The position numbers were made by a program, and so were the translations under genes. A stretch of DNA of 64,000 bases from Siphlonurus alternatus (Eukaryota; Arthropoda; Insecta; Ephemeroptera; Siphlonuridae), in NCBI GenBank assembly GCA_949825025.1, contig OX463785.1, positions 11,967,971 through 12,031,970 of the forward strand. Direction: 5' to 3'. Positions 33,660-64,000 of this stretch are shown one piece after another (the first letter of the stretch is position 1; each line of letters opens with the position of its first letter). The notes below the pieces were generated by a model. The model was not told where the DNA came from, did no database searches, and was given only the letters and a program-made list of their open reading frames with translations.

Positions 33660-34950
33660 GTCATTGTGCCTCAAGTGTCTCAATAAAGAACTTGGTAACG
33701 CCCCCAAACAGAGCAGGTATAACTTTCCTGTTAACCCGAGGTGTGTATATGCATTATGCTGAACGTGTGCTAAAAATTGATGTTTTTGAAGAACATCACT
33801 AAATATTTTTGATACTATAGAATCTAAATTATGATTATGTGGCATAAAATAAAACAATCTTAAATTTATAAGATACAATAATGTCATATAAAATGTTAAA
33901 ATGTACTACATGATCTACTAATTTGTGTATATTAACTTGTTTTGAGGCAATTTGAAGGTAACATGTAAATTATAACTATCAGTTATATTGGAAATGGCAA
34001 ATATTATCATTAAAATATTAATTTTTAATGTATTGTAGTAGTTTTAATTAAACTAAATTTGTATCATAATTTTGGCAAATATTATATTTTATTTTTCTCA
34101 TAACATAACAAATAAAATATATGCCATGTATAAAACGTAGAATACATTTAAATTTAATGAAGAATAAATGGCTATAAAAATAGCTTTTTTTATTAACTAC
34201 GTAAGAAATTTAATAAAAAATAAAATCTATATACATAGACACTCAAATTACATAGTATTAACTGCCTGTGGAGGTTTCATAAGCCATTTAATGAAATTGA
34301 CATTGTCACCTAAGGAAACAAAGGGGACATTATTGTAATAACAATCCTCCACCCCCATCTTGTCATTAAATTGCGTCTTACAGAGAGATTAAAGCTACAA
34401 TAATAGCAACGTGCTGGTAACAAGGTTATATTTTAATATTGATTTAATGCAAAGTTCATGCAAGACGAGATATCATTGTCCCAATTAAAGTATTACAAGA
34501 AGTTTTCAATTTTTACTGTCTCCAAATATTAAAGTAATTGAATATAATACGTCATATGCATTAAAAAAAAGTAATTCAACAGCACAATATTATATGGCAA
34601 ATTAATAAGCCGTAATATTTAACAAATAAAATGCGTGGCGAAATTTTCATTGCATAATTACTCGTATTTTTAGTAATTTTTTATTAAATAAAAAAAATTA
34701 ATTAATTATTCAATATATATATTACAATTAAACAAAATTTGTAAGGAACAGTTTTATTAAAGAAAAAAAAAAACTTTGCACTGTATTTTTATATAAGTAG
34801 CCCAGAAGCTTTTGGATAAATGACCAGTAGTAAAACAAAAGAGCTTTTTCAAAATAGTGTAGTATATTATTTTATAAAAAAGTAAAATAAAAGGGGGCGT
34901 CACTTTTCTCATAATGTGTACTTAAATTGCTTTTAAAAAGGTCAAAAAGA
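33660..34950. other. AT-rich DNA, nothing supported
   Basis: Read on both strands; only short low-complexity frames. Confidence 0.5.
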
Positions 34951-34952
34951 AG

Positions 34953-36857
<1,905 letters not shown>

Positions 36858-36947
36858 TGCGCGAGATCTCACGCCTTGAAGTTATGCAACTTGTTCAGCA
36901 GTCAAGTGAAGCTGGTTGCATAGTTAACAGGGGCAAAGTAACCACAG
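36858..36947 (+). other. Orphan exon-like segment, 90 nt
   Basis: About half G+C in a surrounding that is around a quarter G+C. Bounded by AATTGCCAG and GTAAAA. With phase 1 in and out it reads REISRLEVMQLVQQSSEAG then CIVNRGKVTT without a stop; the other two plus frames are closed. It looks like an internal coding exon, but I do not recognise the protein and found no partner exon. Confidence 0.35.
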
Positions 36948-37226
36948 GTAAAATTAATAAGAAATAAGATATTTATTAATCTTCCATGAAAGATAAGTCA
37001 ATAATACATACATAATTGGTGGTTCAATGCATTTTAGTCTTTGAAAAAATGGTCTATTTTGTAGATATCTTTTTGAAGAAGATACTGCACTTTCACTTTC
37101 TTCTTAATTTTGTTTGTGACTGTTCAAATCTTATAGTTGTAATCTCAATGCAACATATATCTTAGGTGCATTTAATTTGCCGTAACGAAGTCTTAGATAA
37201 CAGCAGTTCTTGATTGAATCTTGCAT

Positions 37227-37355
37227 GTACACTCGTCGCCTTGGAAAATTTCCCACTTGCAGCCTTGTTAATCACCATGTCCTGTGTTATTCTTACGGGG
37301 TATATGGTGATTATTAAGACCGCAAAGGGAAAGTTTTCAAGGCGATGAGTGTACC
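37227..37355. mobile_element. Foldback (family B), copy 1
   Basis: GTACACTCGTCGCCTTGGAA at the left and TTTTCAAGGCGATGAGTGTAC at the right. Inner CACTTGCAGCCTTGTTAATC and its partner. The same arms flank the element at 47549-47988. Confidence 0.7.
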
Positions 37356-37399
37356 ACAAATGTCCCTAAGTTTGTATACACAGATAGAGTGCAGCAGCT

Positions 37400-38706
37400 T
37401 GTAACAATCTCGACATAAAACTTTTGATTTTATTTGTTTAATCTAAATTACATACAATTATAATCTGTAAATCATAGAAATTTGTAAATCAACCATAATT
37501 TTATTATGAAGGTAATTTGAGACGTTTAGTTGTTTATTTATTTTACCTAAAAGAATACAACAAAGCAAAACATAGCAGGGTTTGGTTATCATAGAAAAGC
37601 TTAAACAACAATATATCACATAAGTCATGGTATAGTTATCCTGTAAATACAGTGTAACAAAACTTCCAAGACAAGAATTTGTATTATTTAGTATACACAA
37701 TAAAATAAAATGAATAAAATATGATCTCATACTGGAAATTTAATATTATATATAATTATGACTGTACTGTGTATTTATATGTATTTTTTATTTATAATTA
37801 ATTTAGTATATGTTTTATGATGTAACAATTGCATTATAATACGGCGGGGTGTCCTGTATCACCAAACATGAGAACTGATGAAAACAATTTTCAGGTATTG
37901 GTGCAGTCATGATTCCGAAAAAAAGTGCCCATTTTGCTTCCTAGTGGGTAAAAAAGGAAAATTGACTTTCAAATTTGTTTTGTCTTGGATAATTTTATGT
38001 TAATGATCATTTCCCATAAGGTATAGCATCAAGGAATTGAGATGTAACATCTCAATTCCTTGGTAGCATGTAAAATTTGTAACAATTGTCCCATGTTTTT
38101 CACTTTAACACCGTACAGACTTCACTCAACAATACTTTGATAACAAACAAGCAGAATACTTTCGTCTCAAAATACATCATGCCGACCTACTCTCTAATCA
38201 AAATATTTTGATGTTATATATAGCTTGGTGTAGCTATTAAAATATTATTTACTAAAGTTACTAATGGATTACTTAAATAATACGTTGCAACGCTACTCAT
38301 TAAGGTTAGCTTCTCTTATATAATTAACCGGCCGTATTGCACGCTATACTGAAAAATTGGTAAAAAATAGGCACTTATTTTTCAAGGTGCAGTTTTTGTA
38401 GGTATAAAATATAATATATATAAGGCAAATAAGGCACAATAAATTTTCACTATATAATTTGAATAGTTATCAAAATTTTAGATTTATAATTTTTTATAAG
38501 AATTAATGTAAGATTCTTTGCAGAATAAATTTATTCTTTTTATGTTCTTGTCACTCTATTTTAATTTTTGTCACGAAAAATAAGTCTCGCAGAGACATCA
38601 TAAAATTATGAATGTTATTATTCAATAATAATAACAAAAAAATGTAATAAAAATCAAATTAAAAATGTCATTACTCTCATTTTTTTTTTAATTTCTAGCT
38701 GTTCAT
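37400..38706. other. AT-rich DNA with one perfect palindrome
   Basis: A 34-nt palindrome at about 38030-38064 has arms CAAGGAATTGAGATGT / ACATCTCAATTCCTTG around TA. Nothing else is supported. Confidence 0.5.
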
Positions 38707-39030
38707 TTTTTTTTTTTTATTTTTTCATTTTTTTTTATTTATTTTATTTTTGTCAAATCCTAATTCAGTACTTATATAGGGAGTTTGAAAGATCAAACCT
38801 CCCAAAACTCTAACTTAAATTGAGCGTTTCACGGACTCTTCCGGAACGGGGGGCTAATGGTGCAATGGTCCAAAGCCAGGGGAACTATATAGTGGAAAAG
38901 CGCAATGATTTTCCCCTGGGTGGGAAACGTGATTTTTTTTATAACATGGTCATCCATCCAACTACGAACCACGCTTGGAATTGCTTGACTTCGGTGACCT
39001 GAGACGACCCTGTCAAACGCCTGCGCCACC
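38707..39030 (-). mobile_element. 5S-rRNA-headed SINE-like retroposon, copy 3 (minus)
   Basis: On the minus strand: GTCAAGCAATTCCAAGCG, GGTTCGTAGTTGGATGGATG, GTTCCCCTGGCTTTGGACC, then a jump over the central block seen in copies 1 and 2, then CGGAAGAGTCCGTGAAACGC and an A-rich tail. An internally deleted copy. Confidence 0.7.
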
Positions 39031-39602
39031 TTATCATTTTGTAATCTTAATTAACTCTTGTCACTACTAATTGTTACCACTGAAGTTAAAAATGAATATA
39101 TTGTTACACATTTTTGATACACATTTTAGTCTCTACATAATATTTATAATATAAGATGTTGTAAGATGCAACTGTTGTATATAATATCTTTCAGCCTACA
39201 TTATAATTATATATAAGGTAAATTATATGTGTTATATATAATTCAATTAAAAATATTCTCTAACCTCAAAAATTTCCATTATAAAATATTTACATAGTAG
39301 TTTTTTTAAATCTAAATTCAGTTTAAAGTATTTAAGTTATTACCTTTTTTTAAACGTCAATCGAATAAGATAAATGTTGACTTAAAATTTCAATAGAAGC
39401 CTTTCAAAAGTAAATGGCTGTGTGATCCACAGGGAGCTGGCTCGGATGTAAAAATCGAATTAACTTTTATAATGCAGTGGGGTGGGGCACCTGTTGATGT
39501 TACTTTGAAAGACTATACATTTATTCACAGAATATTAGCTTTTAAAGTTACTGATGCATTTTATGAAATTAAAAAAAATATATATGTATCGTTTCATATT
39601 TT

Positions 39603-39970
39603 ATGTTTACCAGTAATCTGATGAAATACATAATTTGTAGGGAAGATCGGAAGAAAAGTGTGATAGTGAGTCATAAATCTGCTTTATTAGAGAAAAGTCC
39701 GCTCTATCAATCTGCAAAAATCTATGATTTTTTGCCAGCTTGTATCAGAAATATTGAGAGTGACAAGTTGTTTAAGTGCAAGCTTAAAAGTGTATTGATA
39801 AATAAGGAATTTTATTCAGTGAAAATGTTTTTTTTTTCAAATAAACTATCAGAACAATGTCTTAAAGATGTGTGAAAGTTGTGTCGATCTTGTTGTTTTT
39901 TAATTGACTTGAATTTTTTTATATGACGTGATTAATGTTGACTTGTACAACCAGAATCAAAATAAAATTA
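39603..39970 (+). pseudogene. LINE 3' fragment (C-terminal reverse-transcriptase ORF relic and tail)
   Basis: An open frame to 39875 contains KSPLYQSAKIYDFLPACIRN and FKCKLKSVLINKEFYS. This is the pattern (hydrophobic YN-LP-x-I-x-N, then F-K-x-x-L-K) at the C-terminus of many insect non-LTR polyproteins. It is followed by AATAAAATTATTATTATTAT, a typical LINE end. The element is 5'-truncated. Confidence 0.6.
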
Positions 39971-39974
39971 TTAT

Positions 39975-41140
39975 TATTATTATAACTTACTTATAATTAT
40001 ATTTTTAAATTAAGGGAGTTTGTCTTCTCAAAATGTTATAGGAGTATCATTAATAACAAAGCAATCATGTGCAATTAATCTTTAATTTATTAACTATCAA
40101 TAATGGTGTAATAAATATAATTGTAAATTAATAAAAGAACTAAATTTATTTTAAATTAATAATCTTAGTATTTTGAAAATTCTATAACATTTTCTTAATA
40201 AAATAAACTAAAAATATTTATATTTTTGAATTATTAAAAGAACGCATTACATAACAATTTTGTTTGAATAACTAATTTATTAACCTTATTATCTTTACAT
40301 TTAAATATTTTTAATTATAAATATTATACTTAAATATCCACTTTTGATAGGGAGTTCGTAATAAACTAATTTTCTTCAACAACTGATGCTGTTTATGAGG
40401 AAAATTTAGATAATTATTATAAATAAAAGAAAAAAGTCTGTACACCAAACATATTTTAATATTTATATATTACTTGTAGCAACACATTTGACAAAAGTTG
40501 TAAATTGATACGTTCATTTTGTTAATACGTTGTCAAACTCATTAATATGACGAGTCATGCATGTGACATCGAAAGGAAAAGCTGGATTATAATAATAATA
40601 ATTGTTATTGCTGACTTTAAAACTCTCTCATGACAAAATTCTACCTCATGTCGAATTCAGTAAGCAGAAAATATGTGACAATTAATAATCTTATATTCAG
40701 AATTTATTAAGGAAAACAATCTAACCATATTTTCTATAACAATTTTCTTGTATTTTATTTTAGATTAAATTCTACTGAAACATCATAACACCAATGAGTA
40801 GAACAACATCCACCTCAAGTGAATTCTTATAATAAATGCTACAATAATTAATCATATATTTGTTGGAACATTTTCAATTGAAAATTATTGATAGATTGTT
40901 TTAAAATTTATATTAACATTTTTTCCTTTACAAGATTAAATTTTAGTAAGGATAATCTACTATTGATCTATTTCATCCAAAATAGTGATTAAAATAATAA
41001 AAAAAGATTAAAAAACACAATATATGATACTGAGATGATTGTGATATTACCCCTATAATTGAACAAGTTAATATAATTGCAAGCTCATTCATCCCTTTCT
41101 CTTTTTAAAAATCGTTACGATATTTAGTATCATAATACTA
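39975..41140. other. AT-rich DNA, nothing supported
   Basis: Read on both strands; no coding-like island noticed. Confidence 0.5.
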
Positions 41141-41141
41141 T

Positions 41142-41255
41142 CACTACGTTTACATGACGGTGTTTAATGCGTATTCGTTGACGACGCCTCATAAGAATAA
41201 CATTATCCGTCGTCAACGAATACGCATTAAACAGCACCGTCATGTAAACGTAGTG
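41142..41255. mobile_element. Foldback MITE, 114 bp
   Basis: CACTACGTTTACATGACGGT...GCGTATTCGTTGACGACG pairs with the exact reverse on the right. The loop is about 27 nt. Flanked by TAT on both sides. Confidence 0.75.
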
Positions 41256-41828
41256 TATGAATGTTGATTGATTACCAGTTTTCACTTAAACTGAAAATAT
41301 TAACTTATTATTTATTATCATGTTTCTAATTTTTTTATCAGTCTACCTCAGGTCAATAGATTCAGATTCAAACTTAGGCTGTTATTTAAAAAGAAATATA
41401 CGAGTTTCAGTTTAAATGCATGACGTTTGAACCAAATCAGCCAGATAAAAAAATATATCTCACAAACTTTACCTGCTTTGTTTGTATCCATTGACTTTAT
41501 ATTACAGACATGCATGAAGAATTTGAACTTTTTTTAGGATGACTAAACTCGCAGCTTTTTTTTTTGTCTTCACCAAAATTCCAAGTGAAAAACCTTAATT
41601 AAATTTCTTTATTGTATATTTGAATAAAAGACCTAATTATGTTTTTTTCAATTTGACTTTTTTAATCCTCTAGCTAACACTCTTAGCTAGAATCAATTAT
41701 AAAACACTATTATGTTTGTTATGCAAAACTCCCTTATGCTTGTGTGTTAAATATTGGTTAACAACATATGTCTTTGCAGCATGATTCTAAGGGTGTTAGA
41801 GAATTAAATAAAGATATAAAAATATTTG

Positions 41829-42203
41829 ACTCGTCAGATCACCCAAGTCAAGCAACGCCGAGCGTGGTTAGTAGTTGGATAGGTGACCATTTTCAACGAA
41901 AACCACGTTTCCCACCCAAGGGGTAAATCGTTGTGCTTTTCCACTATGTGTGATTCCCCTGGCTTTGGACCCTCCGGTTCATTGACAAAAGCTGTAGCGT
42001 CCATCCTGGCTCAGGTTTCCACGTTTCCCTCAGCCGCAGGCAAATGCCGGGATGGATTTGCAAGGCCGTGGCCAACCCCGTCCCGGAAGAGCCCGCGAAA
42101 CGCTAAGTTAGGGTTTCGGAAAGTTTGGGGTATCAAACTTAGTGAGTAATTAGTAAATAGAAGTACCCAATTAGGGTTTGATTAAAAAAAAAAAATGAAA
42201 AAA
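41829..42203 (+). mobile_element. 5S-rRNA-headed SINE-like retroposon, copy 2 (best preserved)
   Basis: The head TCGTCAGATCACCCAAGTCA and AGCAACGCCGAGCGTGG, then GTTAGTAGTTGGATAGGTGACC, follows animal 5S rRNA including its internal A and C boxes. The body has GGGGTAAATCGTTGTGCTTT, CCCCTGGCTTTGGACC, TCCATCCTGGCTCAGG and CAAATGCCGGGATGG. The tail GGGTTTGATT is followed by poly(A) at 42183. Confidence 0.8.
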
Positions 42204-44430
42204 TTTTTGATAAAAATGTCAAGCAGTTTGTCCATTTTTGTATCTCTTAGACATATAGCCATAGCAAATCAGGCAGGGTTAAAGTACATTTTGTTTATTG
42301 TAAATAAGAACTGAAACACCAATAATGAAAATTAAATTTTCTGGAACAATTAAATTGGAAGCAAAGTTTATATAAAGAATATTGAATATTTTTTATTTAA
42401 TTCTTTTAAATGAGTTATAAATAAGACCACATAATAATTTCTCGATTGATTTAAGACATTAAAATTACCTCATTTAATTATAACTTTTTTACAATCAGAA
42501 TGATTGTAAAATAAAACAAATTGTAAAAAAATACGATTCATTTTGTTTTTTAATATGTAACTATAAAAATAAATGGGTTAATCACTCAATATAGTTGAAG
42601 TTTATCAAATTAATTTGCACTTAGAGAAATTGTTCTCAGTATTTATATTGACATGTATAAACTTGTATTTTTACTGACCTCTTACAGTAGCGATATAGAG
42701 ATATCTATTATTGTATTTATAGAAATCGATATATTTGCTTAAGAACGAAATCCGTTTGCTGCGAATGTTATTTCACCTGTGTAAATATTATAAACGATTT
42801 TTTTAAAAAAACAAGGATAGACAGATTTGTTTGAAATATTAAATGTATATAAATAAAATTGTAAATATATTCAAAAAACGTGATGAAATTTCATTAAACT
42901 CTCGCACAAAAAACAAAACAAAAACATATTGTTTAAATTGTCTAAAGAAATAACTATAATTACAATTCAATGAAAAACACGTTTTAGCCATCAAGCATTT
43001 AATTTAAATTGTAATTTTGAATTAACATCAAAAACTATTAAATTAAATACGTATTTTTTTTTGTTTTTAATTATTGAAACTCCCAACTACTTTTTTTTTT
43101 ATTTCAAAATGAAATATTCGTAAAATTTTACTATAGTAAGTTTTTCAAGGTATTTACTTCCCAAGTATTTACTTACTGTTATAAAAAAAATAGATAAATA
43201 AACATCATATTTATCGTTTGAATTCAGCAGAAATATTACTGAAATTGGTTAAAATCATTTTGTTTCCAAGAAACTCAATTTCCTACGAATTGCAATGTTA
43301 TATTACTGGAATTATCAATTATTAAGAAATTATAAATTCATAATGAAAATTACTTCATTATTAATGTTTGCAAACAATACAGCAGACCCCCTAATGGTAG
43401 TAAATCATTGGCGTTTTCTGCATTTGATGTTAACATACACGCCCCAAAGCGTACGTGCGGAATTTCCAAGAACTACACAAACGATAAATCTCTCTCTCTC
43501 TCTCCGTCAGCTCGATTAATAAAAATTATCAAAGAATGACAATTAATCAATAAAAACAATAAAATGATTTAATTATTGTAAGGTAGTGAATTAATTGCAA
43601 ACATCTGTAATAGGAATTGACAACAATAATAATTAAAATTTACCTTTGATTTATTTTTTGAAGTTTGACGCAAAATTGACAATGATGTGTAACATTTTCG
43701 TAAATTATGACAGTTTCTTTTCATTGTTATCATCCTATACTAATAATTATGTAATTAAAAACCTGTCAAAAGTTGGATTAATTAATTTAAACATTACTTT
43801 AATTATAATATTATCGATACTTCAATAAATTTAACTTTATGAAAGTGGTAATTTATTTATACTACTATCTATACCTATTATATTTATTATTACCTTCAAA
43901 ATACCTTTAATAAATAATAGGTTACAGAAAAAGTAATTGTGTTCTGTATGTATTAATCGTAATTTTTTTTTCTACTTTTCTTATGCAAAAACCCGTAGAT
44001 AATATTTACCTCTTATATTAAAATATACACGCTATTCATAATAATATATATACAAGAATTGCTTTATAATAACTTAAAGGGTTATTAAATTATAATATAC
44101 AGGTTTATTAGGTTGCAATTTATAATTACCTGAATCTTATGATGCAGAGTTTTTGGTAAATGTTTATCAGTAAATATTAAATTAAACAATACTATATACA
44201 CATGCAATAGAATGTAATATAACCAGTTATTCAAATAAATTATTATTATTATATAGTAAGATATTTTCAAGTTTCCACTCAAATATCACTCAATTTTAAC
44301 GAAAATAAAAATGTTATATCTGTGATAAATAAAAGGTGTGATGAAATGGAAACCAAGAAAAAAAATCTTAGCAACAAAATTTTCTTCATGTATATATATT
44401 TGTTGATGCGTGTATCTCCATTGTTTCTAC
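42204..44430. other. AT-rich DNA, nothing supported
   Basis: A 74-codon frame at 43295-43519 has no recognisable motif. Otherwise very A/T-rich. Confidence 0.45.
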
Positions 44431-44431
44431 A

Positions 44432-44559
<128 letters not shown>

Positions 44560-45204
44560 ACTATTTAGACTGAAACTAACATATGTATTTTTATTATTCA
44601 ATGCATAATAATGTATTTTTAATATTTTTTATGGCTGATCTGGTTAAAAAGTCGTGTACTTAAACCCAAACTTGTATTGTAATATGTGTTTTCTGAATAA
44701 AAGCTTTTGAATCTGAAACATAAAAAAATTACTTGTTTTAATTCTACGACCTTTTCACTCCTCTTATGAATATTTGACTGACTGCTGTCATAATTATTAA
44801 TTACATAAATTTGATCAATATGTTTGTGGTGAAGAGTTTCATTGTTAAATTCATCCTCAGGCAGTAAATTGATTACACATTTTTATGCTTTTTTAGGAAT
44901 AAATGTTAACCTTCATATTCGTTTGTTTTTGACACAATCAATTGTGAATGAGGAAAAAAAAAATTATAATATTTGTTAAATTAATCAACAAGTTATTAAA
45001 AGTCTTGTATTTGATATGTATTTTTTTTTTAAACTTAGGGTCACAGTTAAATGAAAATTAAAATAATTCGATTGATTTTAAAATTTACCAACAGTATTAA
45101 TAGCGTTTGTACACATATATTTTAGACCTCTTAATCCAATTTTATTTATAATCAAGTTTGTTAAATATGTAATACTTTCTAATCATGAACAAAACAAAGA
45201 AACC

Positions 45205-45557
45205 TTAAGGGTAAGGTAACGCCACCAATGTTAAAAAAAATCCCTCTCACAAAAATTCTGAAAAAAATTTAAAATGTTCTCCTCTATACCCCCTATCAGT
45301 ACCTAAAATATCAGGTATACAAATACGATCTAGTTTTTGAGTTATAAATTCTTAAAGTTGACTACTTTAACATGGAGAAATGAAACTCCCATGTTAAATT
45401 GGTCAACTTTAAAAATTCATAACTCAAAAACTAGATCGTATTTGAATACCTGATATTTTAGCTACTGATAGGGGGTGTAGAGGAAAACATTTTAAATTTT
45501 TTTCAGAATTTTTGTGAGGGATTTTTTTTAACATTGGTGGCGTTACCTTACCCTTAA
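45205..45557. mobile_element. TTAA-flanked foldback (family C), copy 2, uninterrupted
   Basis: TTAA-GGGTAAGGTAACGCCACC at the left and GGTGGCGTTACCTTACCC-TTAA at the right. Arms CCCCCTATCAGTA...TCAGGTATACAAATACGATC and the reverse complement, meeting near AAACTCCCATG-like sequence. Represents the state before the insertion seen at 25290. Confidence 0.8.
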
Positions 45558-45559
45558 TG

Positions 45560-45959
45560 CTACATGGCATCAGAATGTAACAGCATTAATATTATTAATA
45601 ACAAACAATAGGGTAACAAATATAAAGCTTTCGAATAAATTAATTAATTATTATAATTTAGTGACTTTATTAAAAAAAATTTATTTTTATTAAATTTATT
45701 ATTAGTTTATAACAAATCTTGTTTTATGTTGTTTTTTATTTTATTTTTATTTTTTTTTTTTTAACTTCACAGTTAACTGTAATTATAGTTCGATTGATCT
45801 TAATATTTACCTACCTACTTAATTTTTTACCTATAATCGAGAAAAAGAACTCCCTTATAATAATAATTTAAATCTTTAAAATAAACAATTAAAAAAAATC
45901 AATAAAACAATAGTTAACAAAATAAAAAACAAAACTATCATAGAAACTAAAGTCACCAC
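45560..45959. other. AT-rich DNA upstream of CCHamide-1
   Basis: Poly(A/T)-rich; no repeat arms noticed. Confidence 0.4.
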
Positions 45960-46035
45960 TGATTCCCCTCTATACCATCCCACGTAAGCACCTTGTGGCG
46001 TGGGAGTGACGCGTGCGCTCCTCCAGGTCGCTTCC

Positions 46036-46088
46036 TATATAAACTGTCAGTGGCCCTACACACCGTCTCTCACTCTCTCTACGACTCG
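46036..46088 (+). promoter_or_regulatory. TATA-box promoter of CCHamide-1
   Basis: TATATAAA at 46036-46043 lies about 50 bp before the start codon, in a locally G+C-rich stretch. A start site 28-33 bp downstream would fall in the CTCTCACTCT tract and leave a 5' UTR of only about 20 nt. Confidence 0.55.
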
Positions 46089-61495
<15,407 letters not shown>

Positions 61496-62430
61496 GTGAG
61501 TGTGTATAAATGTCAAATGAGAATTCATATTGCAATAATACTATTTCAGTTTTAATAAGATTATAACATTGAATAAAAATGCCCAAAAGAGTATTGTTTT
61601 CTGTTGTTTTAAATAAAGAATAACAAAATGAAATATTTAAAAATATATTTTATATTTTTTTTTTTACCTTTTTTGGTATTTGGGGAATAAAAGGTCATGC
61701 TTGCAATTATCATTCGCGAGTTTTGTCATATCTGTACTTTTATTTTTTACTTATAAGAAGTTATTCTATTCCTAGTCTATTCCATGCATTTTGTTATTTT
61801 GCATACGTTTTAAGTTTTTCAATGAAAAATATTTTGGGGCCCTGGTGCATTACAAACTTTTACACGTACACTTTGTTTACATGAAAAATTTACATCTTTG
61901 CAGTCGACAGTTTAAAATTAATAATTATAATTATTTCTTCTTTGTATCTTTATTAACCGTCACGTAATGAATTGTTCAATCCAATTGACTATCGATCGAT
62001 ATCAATATCGACTTCTGATACCCACCCATTCGATGGCCCACCACTTTGAACTGCATGTTGACTATACAATAGATAAAATAATGTAAATTTTGTAATTAAA
62101 AAGTTTTACAGTAAAGATGAAATATAAAAATTAAAAAGTGGAAGTTTAATATTATATGACTGATATGAGAATGGTTTTAAATATAGGACATTTTTTCTGT
62201 TATTTTTAAGAACAATTTTACAAAAACTTTATTAGTATTTATTTTTATCCTTTTCATCAATTATTGCAGTACAAATAACCTGACATTATTTTTTTTAAGC
62301 AAAAGGAATCAACTATAATTTAAAATTAGCTGTAATTGGAAATATCAAATGAAATGGATCAATTAAGTAAATATATTGCGATATGGTTCCACAACATTCT
62401 TCTATACATACAGATTAGGACAGTATAGAG
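61496..62430. other. CCHamide-1 intron 2, AT-rich
   Basis: No further CCHamide exon (Ala-His-Gly-Lys-Arg coding) was found here or to the end of the window. Confidence 0.5.
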
Positions 62431-62434
62431 TTAA

Positions 62435-62830
62435 TTGATAGCGCTGATGTCATGCCCCTGTCAGTTAGGCTGCCCTATGAAGGACCAGAATGCAGAGAGT
62501 AGTATATTAACAAATTATAACATTGATTTTTTTTCACTTTATTAAACAAAATAAATCAGTTTTAAAAAATTGTAAAGAGTACTAAAATACACCAATAAAC
62601 GATAGATAGCATAAAAAATATCTCATCATTAAAGAACAATCAAAACTTTTTTTTTTTTTTTTTTCATTTTCATTTTCATTTTTTTTTTTTTTGTTTTGTT
62701 TTTTTTTGTCATTTCTCCTATCTAATGCCATAGTAGCTGGACCACCACCTTCTCTTTTCTACCCTCTTGACCATCCGTATACCTGCTATGCTATTTTCCC
62801 TCGTAAACAAAAACAGCAAACAACTCTATA
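62435..62830 (-). mobile_element. Retroposon-like repeat J, copy 2
   Basis: GATAGCGCTGATGTCATGCC, CTGCCCTATGAAGGACCAGA, then an extra block of about 80 bp absent from copy 1, AATAAACGATAGATAGCA, a long poly(T) (62647-62705) and TTTCTCCTATCTAATGCCAT. The minus frame reads CLLFLFTRENSIAGIRMVK and RRWWSSYYGIR before a stop. Confidence 0.55.
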
Positions 62831-62899
62831 CGATGATACGATGAAAGATTACAATTTTTTAATATTATTTAATTTATTTTAATTTTTAATATTCATTTA

Positions 62900-64000
62900 C
62901 GGAAATTTTCAATGAAACTCCCCATGCATAATTCGTGATAATTATTAAATTCTACGCAGAGCAAAGAATCTGTTTTTGACTTATGGTCTTCATTATTACC
63001 TAAAGTTTATTGACATTTTTAATTTTTAAATGTCTAACGCATATGATGTAACAATTTTAATCAATTTATAAAAAATACCAATAAAATTACTACAATTTAT
63101 AAAACCCCTTAACTTATTACAAATATAACTAATATTTAAATTTATAACAATTCCTATATGTAATTAATACAAAAGTAACATTGTTTAAAGTAATTTGAAC
63201 TTTTAATTTAACTTTGTTCCTTTGAAGTTTTTTTTACTTGCAATAATTTGCATTAAGTTTTCTTTGATTAGACTTTTAAATGAGTTTCAACAGTTCCCCC
63301 ATTGTGAGCTCTTGTGATTTTCAAAGTGACATCATGTATGAAATTGGAGCCTGACGGATGATCATCTCTGTTTACTGATCTGTTAAACTCTAGTGGACTA
63401 GATTCTATCTACATCCTTCTATGAGAATATTATGATTTGATGAGAAATCTACATTTCTATAATATTAAATGATTAGAACAGGATTTTAAAAATTATCATG
63501 AATTGTGGTTTGTGGATTTTTTTTTTTTTTTTTTTTTTGTTCATAACTGGAACTCAAGCTCATAATCTTTTATTTTTGTGCATGAATGACGTTATTTATT
63601 TTCTGTTTCGTAATATCTATTTTATTCTCTATTAATTACATGGACCAATAACAATGCACATAACGCGTATATATAGCTCGATTTTCATATTAAAATCATA
63701 AAATCATGTGAAAAAAACTTTTGTTTTTAGGGTACTATGCTATAGTAAAGTTTTTTAGCATTAAATAACTTATTAATTAGCTTATAATGAATGTATCTAG
63801 TTATGTTACTTGAAGTTTTTAAGTATGTGTTTGAACGTGTCTTACCATTTCATATAGACTGCCTTCCTTGTGTCTGTATGTATTTGAAAATGACCAATAA
63901 AGGAATTTAATTGAATTGCATATTTTTCAAAGTTGTATTAATCATACAATCTAATTTCATTAAAAAAAAAAAAAAAAAAAAAAATATTGAACTTGCATAG
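62900..64000. other. AT-rich DNA to the window edge
   Basis: Poly(T) at 63519-63538 and poly(A) at 63961-63983. CCAATAAAGGAATTTAATTG at about 63894 looks like a retroelement 3' end, weakly supported. Confidence 0.4.

Noticed and set aside
41829..41890. A functional 5S rRNA gene
   Set aside because: The 5S-like part is incomplete at its 5' end and continues into a dispersed repeat body with a poly(A) tail.

Overview
The window reads as strongly AT-rich nuclear DNA of an animal, most likely an insect or other arthropod. Three spliced genes can be rebuilt from it. One encodes a CCHamide-1 neuropeptide precursor, a peptide family known from arthropods, and this is the main evidence for the host group. 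Genes have many short exons with GT-AG introns, coding exons are clearly richer in G+C than their surroundings, and the rest is packed with microsatellites, inverted-repeat (foldback/MITE-like) elements, SINE-like retroposons and worn LINE tails. I cannot name the species.

Layout. 1-6900: AT-rich upstream DNA with one large foldback (579-970) and a cluster of simple repeats (3644-4378). 7040-19480 (+): a complete 15-exon SF3A1 gene (splicing factor 3A subunit 1, 795 codons plus stop). Most of its longer introns hold a recognisable repeat. 19481-21942: intergenic gap between two convergent genes, holding three foldback elements. 21943-23214 (-): a complete three-exon, 96-residue thioredoxin-like Rdx-family protein (selenoprotein W / MIEN1-like, with CxxC instead of CxxU). 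23215-46000: long gene-poor stretch with foldbacks (some nested), an 871-bp hAT-like element with a perfect 8-bp target duplication, retroposons with a 5S-rRNA-like head, a LINE fragment, microsatellites and one unassigned exon-like segment (36858-36947). 46089-61495 (+): first two coding exons of CCHamide-1. Exon 1 encodes the signal peptide; exon 2, 15.3 kb downstream, has only 36 nt and encodes the cyclic peptide core. The gene runs off the right edge.

The three genes have unrelated jobs: pre-mRNA splicing in the U2 snRNP, small redox or adaptor activity, and peptide signalling. The shared theme is mobile DNA. At least ten separate inverted-repeat families can be recognised by eye, several in two or more copies. 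Two nested insertions are supported by an uninserted copy elsewhere in the window. All coordinates were worked out by reading; no alignment or search was run.
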